This document shows, in pieces, positions 1 to 6,148 of a DNA stretch of 6,148 nt. Numbering within the stretch: the stretch's first letter is position 1; each line of letters begins with the position of its first letter. Source of the stretch: Thermogutta sp. (GTDB taxonomy: Bacteria; Planctomycetota; Planctomycetia; Pirellulales; Thermoguttaceae). The position numbers and the translations under genes are program-made. The notes beneath the pieces are model-generated. The model worked only from the letters and a program-made list of their open reading frames with translations, was not told the DNA's origin and ran no database searches. Location of the stretch: NCBI RefSeq assembly GCF_014359955.1, contig NZ_JACIYL010000211.1, positions 1-6,148 on the forward strand, given 5' to 3'.

Positions 1-899
1 CCCTCGCAGGAGTGGAGTTCGATGGCGAGGTGACCGAAGTGGGCGAATATCCACTGCCCACTTCGTTCTTCAATTCCAACGTCAAAGATTATCAGGTCAT
101 CGTCAAGATCAACAACCCGACCGAAGAGCTGCGGAGCGGCCTGACCGCCCAGGTGACGATCCTCGCCCAGCGGGAACCCAACGTGCTGCAGGTTCCCGTG
201 CAGTCGGTCTTTGAAGTGGCGGGCGAATTCTACTGCATCACGGTCAATCCTGACGGGAGCTTGCAGCCGGTGAAGGTGGAAATCGGCCCCAGCAACGAAA
301 AATTCGTGGTCATTCGCAAGGGGCTGGAAGAAAACCAGGAAGTCGTGCTCAACGCGGCGGCTTACCGAGAAAAAGTGGGACTGGCGGAAAAGAACGAGCC
401 CGTCCTCGCAAGCTGGAGCCGCTCACAGGGTGAGCAGGCAAGCGCCGCGCAGGAGGCAGCCGCCAAGGATGCCGAGGCCAAAAAGGCTCGGTTCGAAGCC
501 GGCCCCGTCCGTTCTCAGGACAATCAGCCTGGTGGAGGGCCTGGCATGGCCCATGCGGAAACGCCGGCGGGCGGACCTCCGTCCGGCGGCAGACCGGGTG
601 GGGAAGGCCCTGGCGGCATGCGGCCGCCCGGCGGCTTCAATCCCGCAATGATCGTCGATCGCATCTTTGAACGAATGGACACCAACAAAGACGGCAAGCT
701 TGATTCCGCGGAAATCCCCGAGGATCGCCGGGCCGAATTCATGCAGTCGGACACCAACGGGGATGGTGCCATCGACAAACAAGAATTGCTGGCAGGGTTC
801 GAGAAAATGCGAGCGGCCGGCGGCTTCCCCGGGGGATTCGGTCGCTGGGGTGGCCCCGACGGTCGTCCGTCGCGCCCTGACAACGGGGAAGCCCAATGA
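1..899 (+). CDS. MacA/HlyD-family efflux periplasmic adaptor, 5'-truncated, with C-terminal EF-hand pair
   Basis: The frame is open through the left edge (first full codon at base 3), so the N-terminus, signal/anchor, hairpin and lipoyl parts lie outside the window. The GTG at base 12 is an internal valine, not a start. Residues are numbered from that GTG. Residues 1-52 resemble the adaptor beta-barrel, including the stretch NNPTEELRSGLTAQVTI. Residues 57-125 resemble the membrane-proximal domain (NVLQVPVQSVFE). Residues 138-163 are Ala/Glu/Lys-rich and probably helical. Residues 164-210 are a Gly/Pro-rich linker. Two canonical EF-hand loops follow: DTNKDGKLDSAE (223-234) and DTNGDGAIDKQE (247-258), each with acidic or Asn ligands at loop positions 1, 3, 5 and 9 and Glu at 12. 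In this family the adaptor bridges an inner-membrane MacB pump and an outer-membrane channel. The stop overlaps the next gene's ATG by four bases, so the two are probably co-translated. Calcium binding is inferred from the loops only. Confidence 0.9.
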   Translation, partial: LAGVEFDGEVTEVGEYPLPTSFFNSNVKDYQVIVKINNPTEELRSGLTAQVTILAQREPNVLQVPVQSVFEVAGEFYCITVNPDGSLQPVKVEIGPSNEKFVVIRKGLEENQEVVLNAAAYREKVGLAEKNEPVLASWSRSQGEQASAAQEAAAKDAEAKKARFEAGPVRSQDNQPGGGPGMAHAETPAGGPPSGGRPGGEGPGGMRPPGGFNPAMIVDRIFERMDTNKDGKLDSAEIPEDRRAEFMQSDTNGDGAIDKQELLAGFEKMRAAGGFPGGFGRWGGPDGRPSRPDNGEAQ

Positions 900-1618
900 A
901 CATCGGCGTCTCAGTCCAGAATGTGACCAAAGATTACCACATGGGCACTGAGGTCGTTCACGCCCTCCGTGGTGTCTCCTTCGACGTGCCCGAGGGAGAC
1001 TACGTAGCGATCATGGGGGCGTCCGGCTCCGGCAAGAGCACACTCCTCAACCTGCTGGGCTGCCTCGACCATCCGACTTCCGGCAAGATTCTGCTGGATG
1101 GCGAAAACGTCGCCGAAGCCAGTGACGATCGCCTCGCGGAACTCCGCGCGTCCAAAATCGGCTTTGTCTTTCAGTCCTTCAATCTCATTCCCCAGCTCAC
1201 CGTCCTGGAGAACATCGAGGTGCCGCTCTATTATCAGCGGCGGCTTTCGCCGAAAGAGCGGGCACGCTGTAAAGAACTCGCTGCGATGGTGGGTCTCGGG
1301 GCACGTCTCAACCACAGACCCACCCAACTCTCTGGTGGGCAGCAGCAGCGGGTGGCCATTGCCCGGGCACTGGTCAACGATCCCATCTTCATCCTGGCTG
1401 ATGAGCCGACCGGAAACCTCGATTCCGTCACCACCGAAGAGATCATGAATCTCTTCGACGAACTCAACCGCCAGGGGAAAACGATCATCCTCGTAACGCA
1501 CGAACTGGATGTGGGCAGCCGGGCCAAAAGGATCATTCGGCTTCGCGACGGAAAAATCGAGTCCATCACCGATAATCCGGCTCGCAGCTCCGCGCGTACA
1601 GAAGCCGCTGTCAATTAG
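896..1618 (+). CDS. MacB/LolD-type ABC transporter ATP-binding protein
   Basis: This 240-residue cytoplasmic ATPase would power the export system formed with the flanking adaptor and permease. All ABC signatures are visible: Walker A GASGSGKST (41-49), Q-loop glutamine 93 in VFQSFNLIPQ, signature LSGGQ (145-149), Walker B FILADE (165-170) with catalytic Glu170, D-loop NLDS (174-177), and switch histidine 202 in VTHE. The VFQSFNLIPQLTVLENIEVP stretch is typical of the MacB/LolD/FtsE group, and the length fits stand-alone members (about 220-250 residues). The ATG overlaps the adaptor stop as ATGA and is preceded by GGGGAAG at 885-891, so translational coupling is likely. The last 15 or so residues are variable. 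The substrate cannot be read from the sequence. A LolD-like lipoprotein-release role is possible, but the adjacent MacA-like adaptor favours MacAB-type export. Confidence 0.96.
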   Translation: MNIGVSVQNVTKDYHMGTEVVHALRGVSFDVPEGDYVAIMGASGSGKSTLLNLLGCLDHPTSGKILLDGENVAEASDDRLAELRASKIGFVFQSFNLIPQLTVLENIEVPLYYQRRLSPKERARCKELAAMVGLGARLNHRPTQLSGGQQQRVAIARALVNDPIFILADEPTGNLDSVTTEEIMNLFDELNRQGKTIILVTHELDVGSRAKRIIRLRDGKIESITDNPARSSARTEAAVN

Positions 1619-1687
1619 ATGCCGTCCTGATCACAGATGGTTCCATCCATGACAATACGAGAAGTCAACACCTGCCGATAAACACCC
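1619..1687 (+). other. 69-base gap between ATPase and permease genes
   Basis: This short spacer separates two genes that in many MacAB operons overlap or are fused. I see no convincing Shine-Dalgarno sequence before the permease ATG (the bases just upstream are CGATAAACACCC), no strong hairpin, and no small ORF with an obvious ribosome site. It is probably just intra-operon spacer. Confidence 0.5.
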
Positions 1688-3013
1688 ATGCTTGTTCTCT
1701 GGATCCGCACATTCCAACTCGGCGTCAAAAGCCTGATGCTTCATCCTCTGCGGTCCTTGCTGACCGTGTTGGGGATTTTTATCGGCGTGGCCAGCGTGAT
1801 TTGGCTGCTGGCCATCGGGGAAGGCATCAGTCGCAAGGCCCAGGAGCAGATCGAAAGCCTGGGCGCAACCAACATCATCATCCGCTCCATTAAACCGCCG
1901 TCAGAGCAGATTCAGAGCTCGGGCCTGCTCCTGCAATATGGGATTACCCGGGCGGATTACGAGCGGCTGGTCAGCACCATCCCCACCATCACCCGCGCCG
2001 TGCGAATTCGCGAACTGCGGCAGCGTTTCAGCTACGGTGGGCGGATGGTCGATGGTCGCCTGGTGGGCTGCACGCCCGAGTACAAGGACATCGTCCGGCT
2101 GGAAATGGACCGCGGTCGCTTCATCGAGGACACCGACCTGGAAGACCTCAAAAATTACTGCGTTCTGGCGGCGGGAACGGCCGAACGCTTGTTCCCCTTT
2201 GAGGATCCCATCGGAAAGGTCATCCGCATCGAAGAGCAATACTACGTGGTTGTGGGGGTGTGCAAACCGAAAATGCCGTCCGCTGGAATCGGCGGTTCGT
2301 TTGCCGCCCAGGACTTCTCCAGCGACGTGTACATCCCCATCACAACCCTCTGGTGGCGCATTGGGGACGTCATTTTCACCCGCCGGGCGGGGTCGCTGGA
2401 AGCGGAACAGGTGGAGCTGAGCCAAATCACCCTCCAGGTGGATAAAACGGAAAACGTTATCTCCACAGCCGATGTTGTGAAGGCCACCCTGGCCCGCTAC
2501 CATCCCACGGAAGACTACGGCGTCACCGTCCCGTTGGAACTTCTCGAACAGGCCCGCATCACCCGAATGATGTTCATGATCTTCATGGGCCTTATCGCGG
2601 GCATTTCGCTCGTGGTGGGTGGTATCGGCATCATGAATATCATGCTCGCCACGGTTACCGAAAGGACCCGCGAAATCGGTATCCGCCGGGCGTTGGGGGC
2701 CAAGCGGCGAGACATCATCCGGCAGTTCCTTGTGGAAACGGTCGTGCTCTCGACCCTCGGCGGGATTACCGGCATCCTCGTCGGTTTCACCTGTCCCCTA
2801 CTCAGCGAGGCCATTATGAGCGCCATCCAGATTCTCATGCCACGGGTGTACGACTCGCTGCCGGAGATCGTGCGGACCATGCGGCCGGTGATCGTTCCCA
2901 GCTCCGTCCCCCTGGCCTTTGGGATTGCGGTGGCCGTGGGGGTTATTTTTGGCCTCTATCCTGCCCGACGGGCCGCCAATATGGATCCGATCGAGGCCCT
3001 TCGGCATGAATGA
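1688..3013 (+). CDS. MacB-type ABC transporter permease (FtsX/MacB_PCD family)
   Basis: This 441-residue inner-membrane permease is the partner of the ATPase just upstream. Segment TM1 covers about residues 22-44 (LTVLGIFIGVASVIWLLAIG). A large extracytoplasmic domain of the MacB_PCD type spans about 45-290. Three more segments follow at about 295-320, 350-375 and 405-425. The core motif GGIGIMNIMLATVTERTREI with GIRRALGAKRRDI (311-343) and the terminal LYPARRAANMDPIEALRHE (423-441) are hallmarks of MacB-class mechanotransmission transporters. In this class ATP hydrolysis drives periplasmic conformational change rather than classic transmembrane translocation. An in-frame TAA at 1679-1681 forces the start to 1688 or later, and 1688 leaves the usual short cytoplasmic lead before TM1. 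No good Shine-Dalgarno precedes it, and it is 69 bases from the ATPase stop. The gene appears intact. The substrate (peptide, macrolide-like compound, lipoprotein) is unknown. Confidence 0.95.
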   Translation: MLVLWIRTFQLGVKSLMLHPLRSLLTVLGIFIGVASVIWLLAIGEGISRKAQEQIESLGATNIIIRSIKPPSEQIQSSGLLLQYGITRADYERLVSTIPTITRAVRIRELRQRFSYGGRMVDGRLVGCTPEYKDIVRLEMDRGRFIEDTDLEDLKNYCVLAAGTAERLFPFEDPIGKVIRIEEQYYVVVGVCKPKMPSAGIGGSFAAQDFSSDVYIPITTLWWRIGDVIFTRRAGSLEAEQVELSQITLQVDKTENVISTADVVKATLARYHPTEDYGVTVPLELLEQARITRMMFMIFMGLIAGISLVVGGIGIMNIMLATVTERTREIGIRRALGAKRRDIIRQFLVETVVLSTLGGITGILVGFTCPLLSEAIMSAIQILMPRVYDSLPEIVRTMRPVIVPSSVPLAFGIAVAVGVIFGLYPARRAANMDPIEALRHE

Positions 3014-3192
3014 TGGGGCCACAGTTTCCCCGGCGGAATTTCCGGCCCAAACTCAGGGCTCGCCGAACACTTTTCCGGCGGCAACAATAACATTAGAGAG
3101 GAACTAACTGTTCTCGGAAAAATTCCCGCCATAGAGGGACCGGCAGGACAGTTGGCGAACTCTTCTAACAGGTCACGCTGGATTCATTAAAA
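3014..3192. other. Intergenic region between permease and DUF4190-like gene
   Basis: These 179 bases contain no supportable gene. They include weak inverted repeats, such as GGGCC at 3016-3020 against GGCCC at 3044-3048, and CGGAA-T-TTCCG within 3032-3044. None has a following U-tract, so no terminator can be called. The promoter of the downstream gene is presumably here, but I could not identify convincing -35/-10 boxes. Confidence 0.5.
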
Positions 3193-3194
3193 GT

Positions 3195-3199
3195 GGTGA
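3195..3199 (+). promoter_or_regulatory. Ribosome binding site deciding the DUF4190-like gene start
   Basis: GGTGA lies five bases before the ATG at 3205 and matches the 16S anti-Shine-Dalgarno core. It overlaps the competing upstream GTG codons at 3193 and 3196, which argues for the ATG as the true start. Confidence 0.55.
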
Positions 3200-3204
3200 A
3201 ACCC

Positions 3205-3915
3205 ATGAGTATTATCGACAGTCAAAAGCCCATCTTCCGCAGCGAGCAGCCGGTCATCCGGCGGCGAACCCGGATCGGCTTCCGGCCAACGGACGACTAC
3301 AAGGTCATCCAGGCTCAAGCGGTGCTCAGCCTGGTGCTGGGTGTGCTCTCCATCTTCTGCTTCTTCACCGTTTATTTGTTCTGGATTCCCCTGGGTGGTT
3401 TGATCTTCGGCTGGATTGCCCGCAAGGAAATCGCGAAATCCCCGAAGGAACGACTCGGCCTGGGAATGGCCCAGACGGGGATGATCCTTTCCCTCGTTTT
3501 CGGTGTGCTGGGATGCGGCTGGGTCATGTACACGTATCTGGCAGAGGCTCCCCCCGGATACAAATTGATCACCTTCGCCGAACTCCAACCGGATCCCAAC
3601 GAGCCCAAGCTCATTCCCCAGTTCGCGCGCGATCTGGAGGAGAAAAAAGTCTTCGTGTGGGGCTACATGGTGCCGGGTGAAAAACAGTACGGCATCACAG
3701 ACTTCGTGCTCGTGGAACAGCTTTCCCATTGCCAGTTTTGCCAGTCCCAGCTTCGGCCCACCCAGATGATCGAAGTCCATTTCAAAAATGGGCTCTCTGT
3801 GGATTATTCCACGAAGAGAATCGGGGTGGGTGGCGTGTTCACGTCGAACCCGGACGTCCTCAAACAGCAGTTCGGCGGGATTGTGTATCGCATCGAAGCC
3901 GATACCGTCCGCTGA
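3205..3915 (+). CDS. Membrane protein with DUF4190-like N-terminus and DUF3299-like C-terminal domain
   Basis: This 236-residue protein is of unknown function. Residues about 37-72 and 89-112 are strongly hydrophobic; they flank a basic loop (ARKEIAKSPKERLG) and follow the pattern of DUF4190 membrane modules. Residues about 120-236 form a soluble domain with the pattern VFVWGYMVPG...ITDFVLVE, then a CQFC pair (Cys176, Cys179), then MIEVHFKNGLSVDYS and a terminal FGGIVYRIEAD. This resembles DUF3299-like domains, which share the GxMVP...F.LV...C layout; the assignment is from memory of the pattern, not a search. The CxxC could bind metal or be redox-active, but this is speculative. An in-frame GTG at 3193 would add four residues. 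I chose ATG 3205 because GGTGA at 3195-3199 matches the anti-Shine-Dalgarno core at good spacing, while nothing comparable precedes 3193. The gene stands alone, with 191 bases before it and 268 after, so no operon partner is indicated. Confidence 0.8.
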   Translation: MSIIDSQKPIFRSEQPVIRRRTRIGFRPTDDYKVIQAQAVLSLVLGVLSIFCFFTVYLFWIPLGGLIFGWIARKEIAKSPKERLGLGMAQTGMILSLVFGVLGCGWVMYTYLAEAPPGYKLITFAELQPDPNEPKLIPQFARDLEEKKVFVWGYMVPGEKQYGITDFVLVEQLSHCQFCQSQLRPTQMIEVHFKNGLSVDYSTKRIGVGGVFTSNPDVLKQQFGGIVYRIEADTVR

Positions 3916-4172
3916 AAGAAACGCGGGTCGGCCACTGGTGAGAGGCCCGCTCGGGGGGCTAGAATACACAATGGGTGTCCCCGAATACGGCCGTCGCCAT
4001 GTTTTCATGCTCGTGCGACGCCGTATCGCGGCGCACAGCCAACGAGCACATCAAACTTGCCGCCCGTGACCGGCCCCCATGATCGACGCGGCCACCGTAC
4101 ACTCTGCTGGTCGTGGAACCCAGCCGGGCACGCGGACGGACACGGTTCGAGCACATTACAGGGAAACAACCT
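3916..4172. other. Intergenic region upstream of the BFN-domain gene
   Basis: No supportable gene lies here. The frame of the downstream gene stays open up to an ATG at 4079, but that stretch looks like random coding (Arg/Thr/Gly-rich, no recognisable domain) and lacks a ribosome site. The region contains an imperfect hairpin at 4013-4036. A GCGGG/CCCGC pair lies just after the upstream gene's stop (about 3924-3950) and could contribute to termination, but no U-tract follows. No clear promoter boxes were found. Confidence 0.45.
4013..4036. repeat. Imperfect inverted repeat (hairpin) upstream of BFN gene
   Basis: Arms GTGCGACGC (4013-4021) and GCGGCGCAC (4028-4036) pair over nine positions with one A-G mismatch, around the six-base loop CGTATC. 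No U-tract follows, so it is not a classic terminator. It could be an RNA structure, a protein-binding palindrome or chance in GC-rich DNA. Confidence 0.35.
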
Positions 4173-4179
4173 GGAGGGG
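4173..4179 (+). promoter_or_regulatory. Strong Shine-Dalgarno of the BFN-domain gene
   Basis: GGAGGGG ends four bases before the ATG at 4184. It fixes the start there rather than at the upstream in-frame ATG at 4079, which has no such site. The conserved domain also begins immediately after 4184. Confidence 0.75.
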
Positions 4180-4183
4180 ACTG

Positions 4184-4588
4184 ATGCCAGTCCAGATGCA
4201 ACTTGCCCGAATTGTCCTCAGCGACATCGCAGAAGAGCAAATTATTTACCTCAAAGAGGTGGACGGAGACCGGGCATTTCCCATTGTCATCGGCGTCTTC
4301 GAAGCCCAGAGCATTTATCGGGCGGTGAGGAATGTCGTGCTGCCACGCCCAATGACGCACGATCTTATCATCAATATTCTGCAGGAGCTTTCCATCGAGC
4401 CGCAGGACGTCCTCATCAGCGAACTTCGTGAACACACCTACTTTGCACGACTCCGGTTTCGGCAGAACGGCTCGCTCGTGGAGGTGGACGCCCGTCCGTC
4501 GGATGCCATCGCCATCGCCGTGCGGTGGAAACCTCCCCTGCCAATCTACGTCGCAGAAGAGGTGCTCAGCGAGGCCCTCGATCAATGA
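4184..4588 (+). CDS. Bifunctional nuclease (BFN, DUF151) domain protein
   Basis: This compact cytoplasmic protein of 134 residues consists almost entirely of a BFN/DUF151 domain. Family hallmarks are visible in order: LARIVLSDIAEEQIIYLKE (7-25), FPIVIGVFEAQSIYRAV (32-48), PRPMTHDLIINILQEL (54-69), an ISELREHTYFARLRF strand region (78-92), and the most conserved block VDARPSDAIAIAVRWKPPLP (101-120), ending IYVAEEVL. The domain is named after a plant protein reported to have RNase and DNase activity; the role of bacterial homologues is poorly known, so nuclease activity here is family-based inference only. Some bacterial members carry a C-terminal UVR domain, but this one does not. The start at ATG 4184 is supported by GGAGGGG four bases upstream and by the domain boundary. 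The gene is monocistronic in this window and converges on gltD. Confidence 0.9.
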   Translation: MPVQMQLARIVLSDIAEEQIIYLKEVDGDRAFPIVIGVFEAQSIYRAVRNVVLPRPMTHDLIINILQELSIEPQDVLISELREHTYFARLRFRQNGSLVEVDARPSDAIAIAVRWKPPLPIYVAEEVLSEALDQ

Positions 4589-4603
4589 CCGCCCGGGCAA
4601 TGT

Positions 4604-4630
4604 GGACGCCCAGCGCCTCTGGGAGCGTCC
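4604..4630. terminator. Hairpin in the convergent junction, possible bidirectional terminator
   Basis: The stem is formed by GGACGC (4604-4609) with GCGTCC (4625-4630) and CCAG (4610-4613) with CTGG (4619-4622). It has a five-base loop CGCCT and a two-base GA bulge on the 3' side, giving ten base pairs. It lies between the BFN stop (4588) and the gltD stop (4666), which face each other. Neither side has a U-tract, so intrinsic termination is uncertain. Confidence 0.5.
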
Positions 4631-4665
4631 AGTTCTGAGCCCTTCTGAGTAGAGGTGGGAAAGAT

Positions 4666-6138
4666 TCAGCGGGCCGTGGCCACCGACAGCACGGTTTCCC
4701 GGGGCAGCGTCGGCTCGGTGCACAGCCATTCGTGAATCGCCCGGGCAGCTTCCCGGCCCTGATTGATGGCGTGCACCACCAGCGATGCGCCTTTGACCGT
4801 GTCTCCCGCCGCAAACACGCCGGGCACGGAGGTCATCCACTTCTTGACGACCACGTTGCCCCGCTGGTCGAGCTGAAGGCCGAATTGCTGGACAAGCCCT
4901 TCATGCTCCACGTGCAAAAAGCCCATGGCCAGGAGGACGAGGTCCGCCGGGACCGTGAAGTCCGTTCCCGGTTTTTCCCGCATTTCCCAACCTTTCGGCC
5001 CGCGGATCCATTCCACTTCACAGGCGTGAAGATGGGTCACGTGGCCGTCTTTGACAGAGAGGGCTTTGGTCAGCACGCTCCAGCGGCGGACACACCCTTC
5101 TTCGTGAGAGGTGGAAGTCCGCATGATCCGCGGCCAGAGCGGCCAGGGCGTCTCCGGATTTTTACCCTCCGGGGGTTTGGGCAGAATTTCAATTTGCAGG
5201 ACTGACTTGGCGCCCTGTCGGATGGCCGTGCCCACGCAGTCACTCCCCGTATCCCCACCTCCGATGACAACCACGTGCTTGTCCTTGGCGTAGATGGCAT
5301 CCGGGCCGGTGGTGGGAACGGGATCGCCGGCGATCCGGCGATTCTGCTGGGTGAGGTAGTCCATCGCAAAATGGACTCCTTTTGCATCCGCACCGGGAAC
5401 GGTCAGCGGCCGCGGCTTGCCGGCGCCCATGGCCAGAAGAATCGCGTGGAAGCTCCGCCGCAATTCGTCGGCCGTGATGTCACGCCCCACCCACACGTTG
5501 GGCTCAAAGTGCACTCCCTCGGCGACCATCTGCTCCAGTCGCCGGTCGATGATGTGTTTTTCCAGCTTGAAATCGGGAATGCCGTAGCGGAGCAGTCCAC
5601 CGATCCGGTCCGACTTCTCGAAGACAATGACCTCGTGTCCGAGACGGCAAAGCTGCTGGGCGGCGGCCAGTCCCGCCGGGCCGGAGCCGATAATGGCCAC
5701 CCGCTTGCCGGTTCGCTGCGCCGGCTTGATGGGCCGCACCCATTTCTCGGCAAACGCCCGCTCGGCAATTTGATACTCAATGTGCTTGATCGTCACCGGT
5801 TGCGAGTTGATGGAGAGGGTGCAGGCCGCCTCGCACGGGGCTGGACACACGCGACCCGTGATCTCGGGAAAATTGTTGGTGGAATGCAGGTTGTCGGCCG
5901 CCTCCCGCCATTTTCCGCGATACACCAGATCGTTGAATTCCGGAATCCGGTTCTTGACTGGGCAGCCCGACATGTGACAAAACGGGATGCCACAGTCCAT
6001 GCAGCGTGCCGCCTGTTCGTTGAGAATACGCTCGGCGAGTGGCAGATCGATCTCCCGCCAATCGTGGATTCTTTCCTCCACAGGCCGGTGACCTGCGTCC
6101 ACCCGAGGATATTTCAAAAACCCTGTTGGATTACCCAC
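4666..6138 (-). CDS. gltD: Glutamate synthase [NADPH] small (beta) subunit
   Basis: This 490-residue cytoplasmic flavoprotein takes electrons from NADPH through FAD and passes them to the GltB large subunit, which makes glutamate from 2-oxoglutarate and glutamine. The N-terminal iron-sulfur region has C46, C49, C54 and C59 (MDCGIPFCHMSGCP) and C98, C102 and C106 (GRVCPAPCEAAC). The FAD-binding motif is VAIIGSGPAGLAAA (147-160), the NADPH-binding motif is VVVIGGGDTGSD (289-300), and the second FAD contact is GVFAAGD (440-446). The block PWPLWPRIMRTSTSHEEG (331-348) is GltD-typical and argues against other members of the family such as the PreT or NfnB type. The length is close to E. coli GltD (about 470). 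The start is GTG at 6138, backed by GAGG six bases upstream. All key residues are present and the gene looks intact. gltB is expected just beyond the right edge, upstream on this strand, but is not visible. Confidence 0.95.
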   Translation of the reverse strand: MGNPTGFLKYPRVDAGHRPVEERIHDWREIDLPLAERILNEQAARCMDCGIPFCHMSGCPVKNRIPEFNDLVYRGKWREAADNLHSTNNFPEITGRVCPAPCEAACTLSINSQPVTIKHIEYQIAERAFAEKWVRPIKPAQRTGKRVAIIGSGPAGLAAAQQLCRLGHEVIVFEKSDRIGGLLRYGIPDFKLEKHIIDRRLEQMVAEGVHFEPNVWVGRDITADELRRSFHAILLAMGAGKPRPLTVPGADAKGVHFAMDYLTQQNRRIAGDPVPTTGPDAIYAKDKHVVVIGGGDTGSDCVGTAIRQGAKSVLQIEILPKPPEGKNPETPWPLWPRIMRTSTSHEEGCVRRWSVLTKALSVKDGHVTHLHACEVEWIRGPKGWEMREKPGTDFTVPADLVLLAMGFLHVEHEGLVQQFGLQLDQRGNVVVKKWMTSVPGVFAAGDTVKGASLVVHAINQGREAARAIHEWLCTEPTLPRETVLSVATAR

Positions 6139-6142
6139 TGAA

Positions 6143-6148
6143 CACCTC
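6143..6148 (-). promoter_or_regulatory. Shine-Dalgarno of gltD
   Basis: On the minus strand GAGGTG (6148 to 6143) precedes the GTG start at 6138, with the GAGG core six bases away. It confirms the non-ATG start and shows that gltD is complete at its 5' end. The few visible upstream codons in frame are open, but this is too little to infer overlap with a preceding gene. Confidence 0.65.

Noticed and set aside
12..14. GTG as a true start of the adaptor gene
   Set aside because: The frame is open to the window edge, and the translation begins in the middle of the adaptor beta-barrel, so the real start lies upstream of the window.
501..643. Tandem DNA repeat in the Gly/Pro-rich linker
   Set aside because: The codons vary and no regular unit length is kept; it is compositional bias of a linker, not a tandem array.
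3015..3048. Possible terminator after the permease gene
   Set aside because: The GGGCC/GGCCC pairing is only five bases with a 23-base loop and no U-tract, too weak to call.
3187..4008. Minus-strand open frame (273 codons) opposite the DUF4190-like gene
   Set aside because: It is His/Asp/Glu-rich antisense translation without domain features. The plus-strand frame has membrane segments, a conserved domain pattern and a ribosome site.
4079..4183. Upstream in-frame ATG extending the BFN protein by 35 residues
   Set aside because: No ribosome site precedes it, the extra residues look non-conserved, and GGAGGGG at 4173-4179 marks ATG 4184.
3959..4840. Long minus-strand open frame (293 codons) across the BFN gene and its upstream region
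   Set aside because: It is antisense to the well-supported BFN gene and overlaps the gltD 3' end. Its translation is Arg/Gly/His-rich with no recognisable domain, as expected for an open shadow frame in GC-rich DNA.
5275..6141. Plus-strand open frame (288 codons) opposite gltD
   Set aside because: It is a shadow of gltD, whose cofactor motifs are all intact; the translation shows no family features.

Overview
The window looks like chromosomal DNA from a bacterium of the Planctomycetota, possibly a relative of Pirellulales/Thermoguttaceae. This placement is an inference from the GC-rich composition, the paired EF-hand tail on an envelope protein (a style common in that phylum), and the small orphan membrane protein. 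No rRNA or other marker gene is present to confirm it. No mobile element, CRISPR array, tRNA or rRNA was seen.

Layout. Bases 1-3013 (+ strand) hold most of a MacAB-type tripartite export system. It consists of the 3' part of a MacA/HlyD-like periplasmic adaptor with an unusual C-terminal EF-hand extension, a MacB/LolD-type ATPase whose start overlaps the adaptor stop (ATGA), and, after a 69-base gap, a MacB-type permease with four membrane segments. The ATPase and permease are separate polypeptides, unlike the fused E. coli MacB. An outer-membrane TolC partner is not in the window.

Bases 3205-3915 (+) encode a membrane protein with an N-terminal DUF4190-like membrane module and a C-terminal DUF3299-like soluble domain carrying a CxxC pair; its function is unknown. 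Bases 4184-4588 (+) encode a compact bifunctional-nuclease (BFN, DUF151) domain protein with a strong ribosome binding site.

Bases 4666-6138 (- strand) encode the small subunit of NADPH glutamate synthase (GltD), complete with a GTG start and Shine-Dalgarno sequence at the window edge. It converges on the BFN gene, and an imperfect hairpin lies in the 77-base junction. The large subunit gltB would be expected beyond the right edge, but this cannot be seen.

The adaptor, ATPase and permease clearly work together. The DUF4190/DUF3299 protein, the BFN protein and GltD have no evident functional link to them or to each other. The most unusual item is the EF-hand pair on the export adaptor; the rest is largely ordinary core-type gene content.
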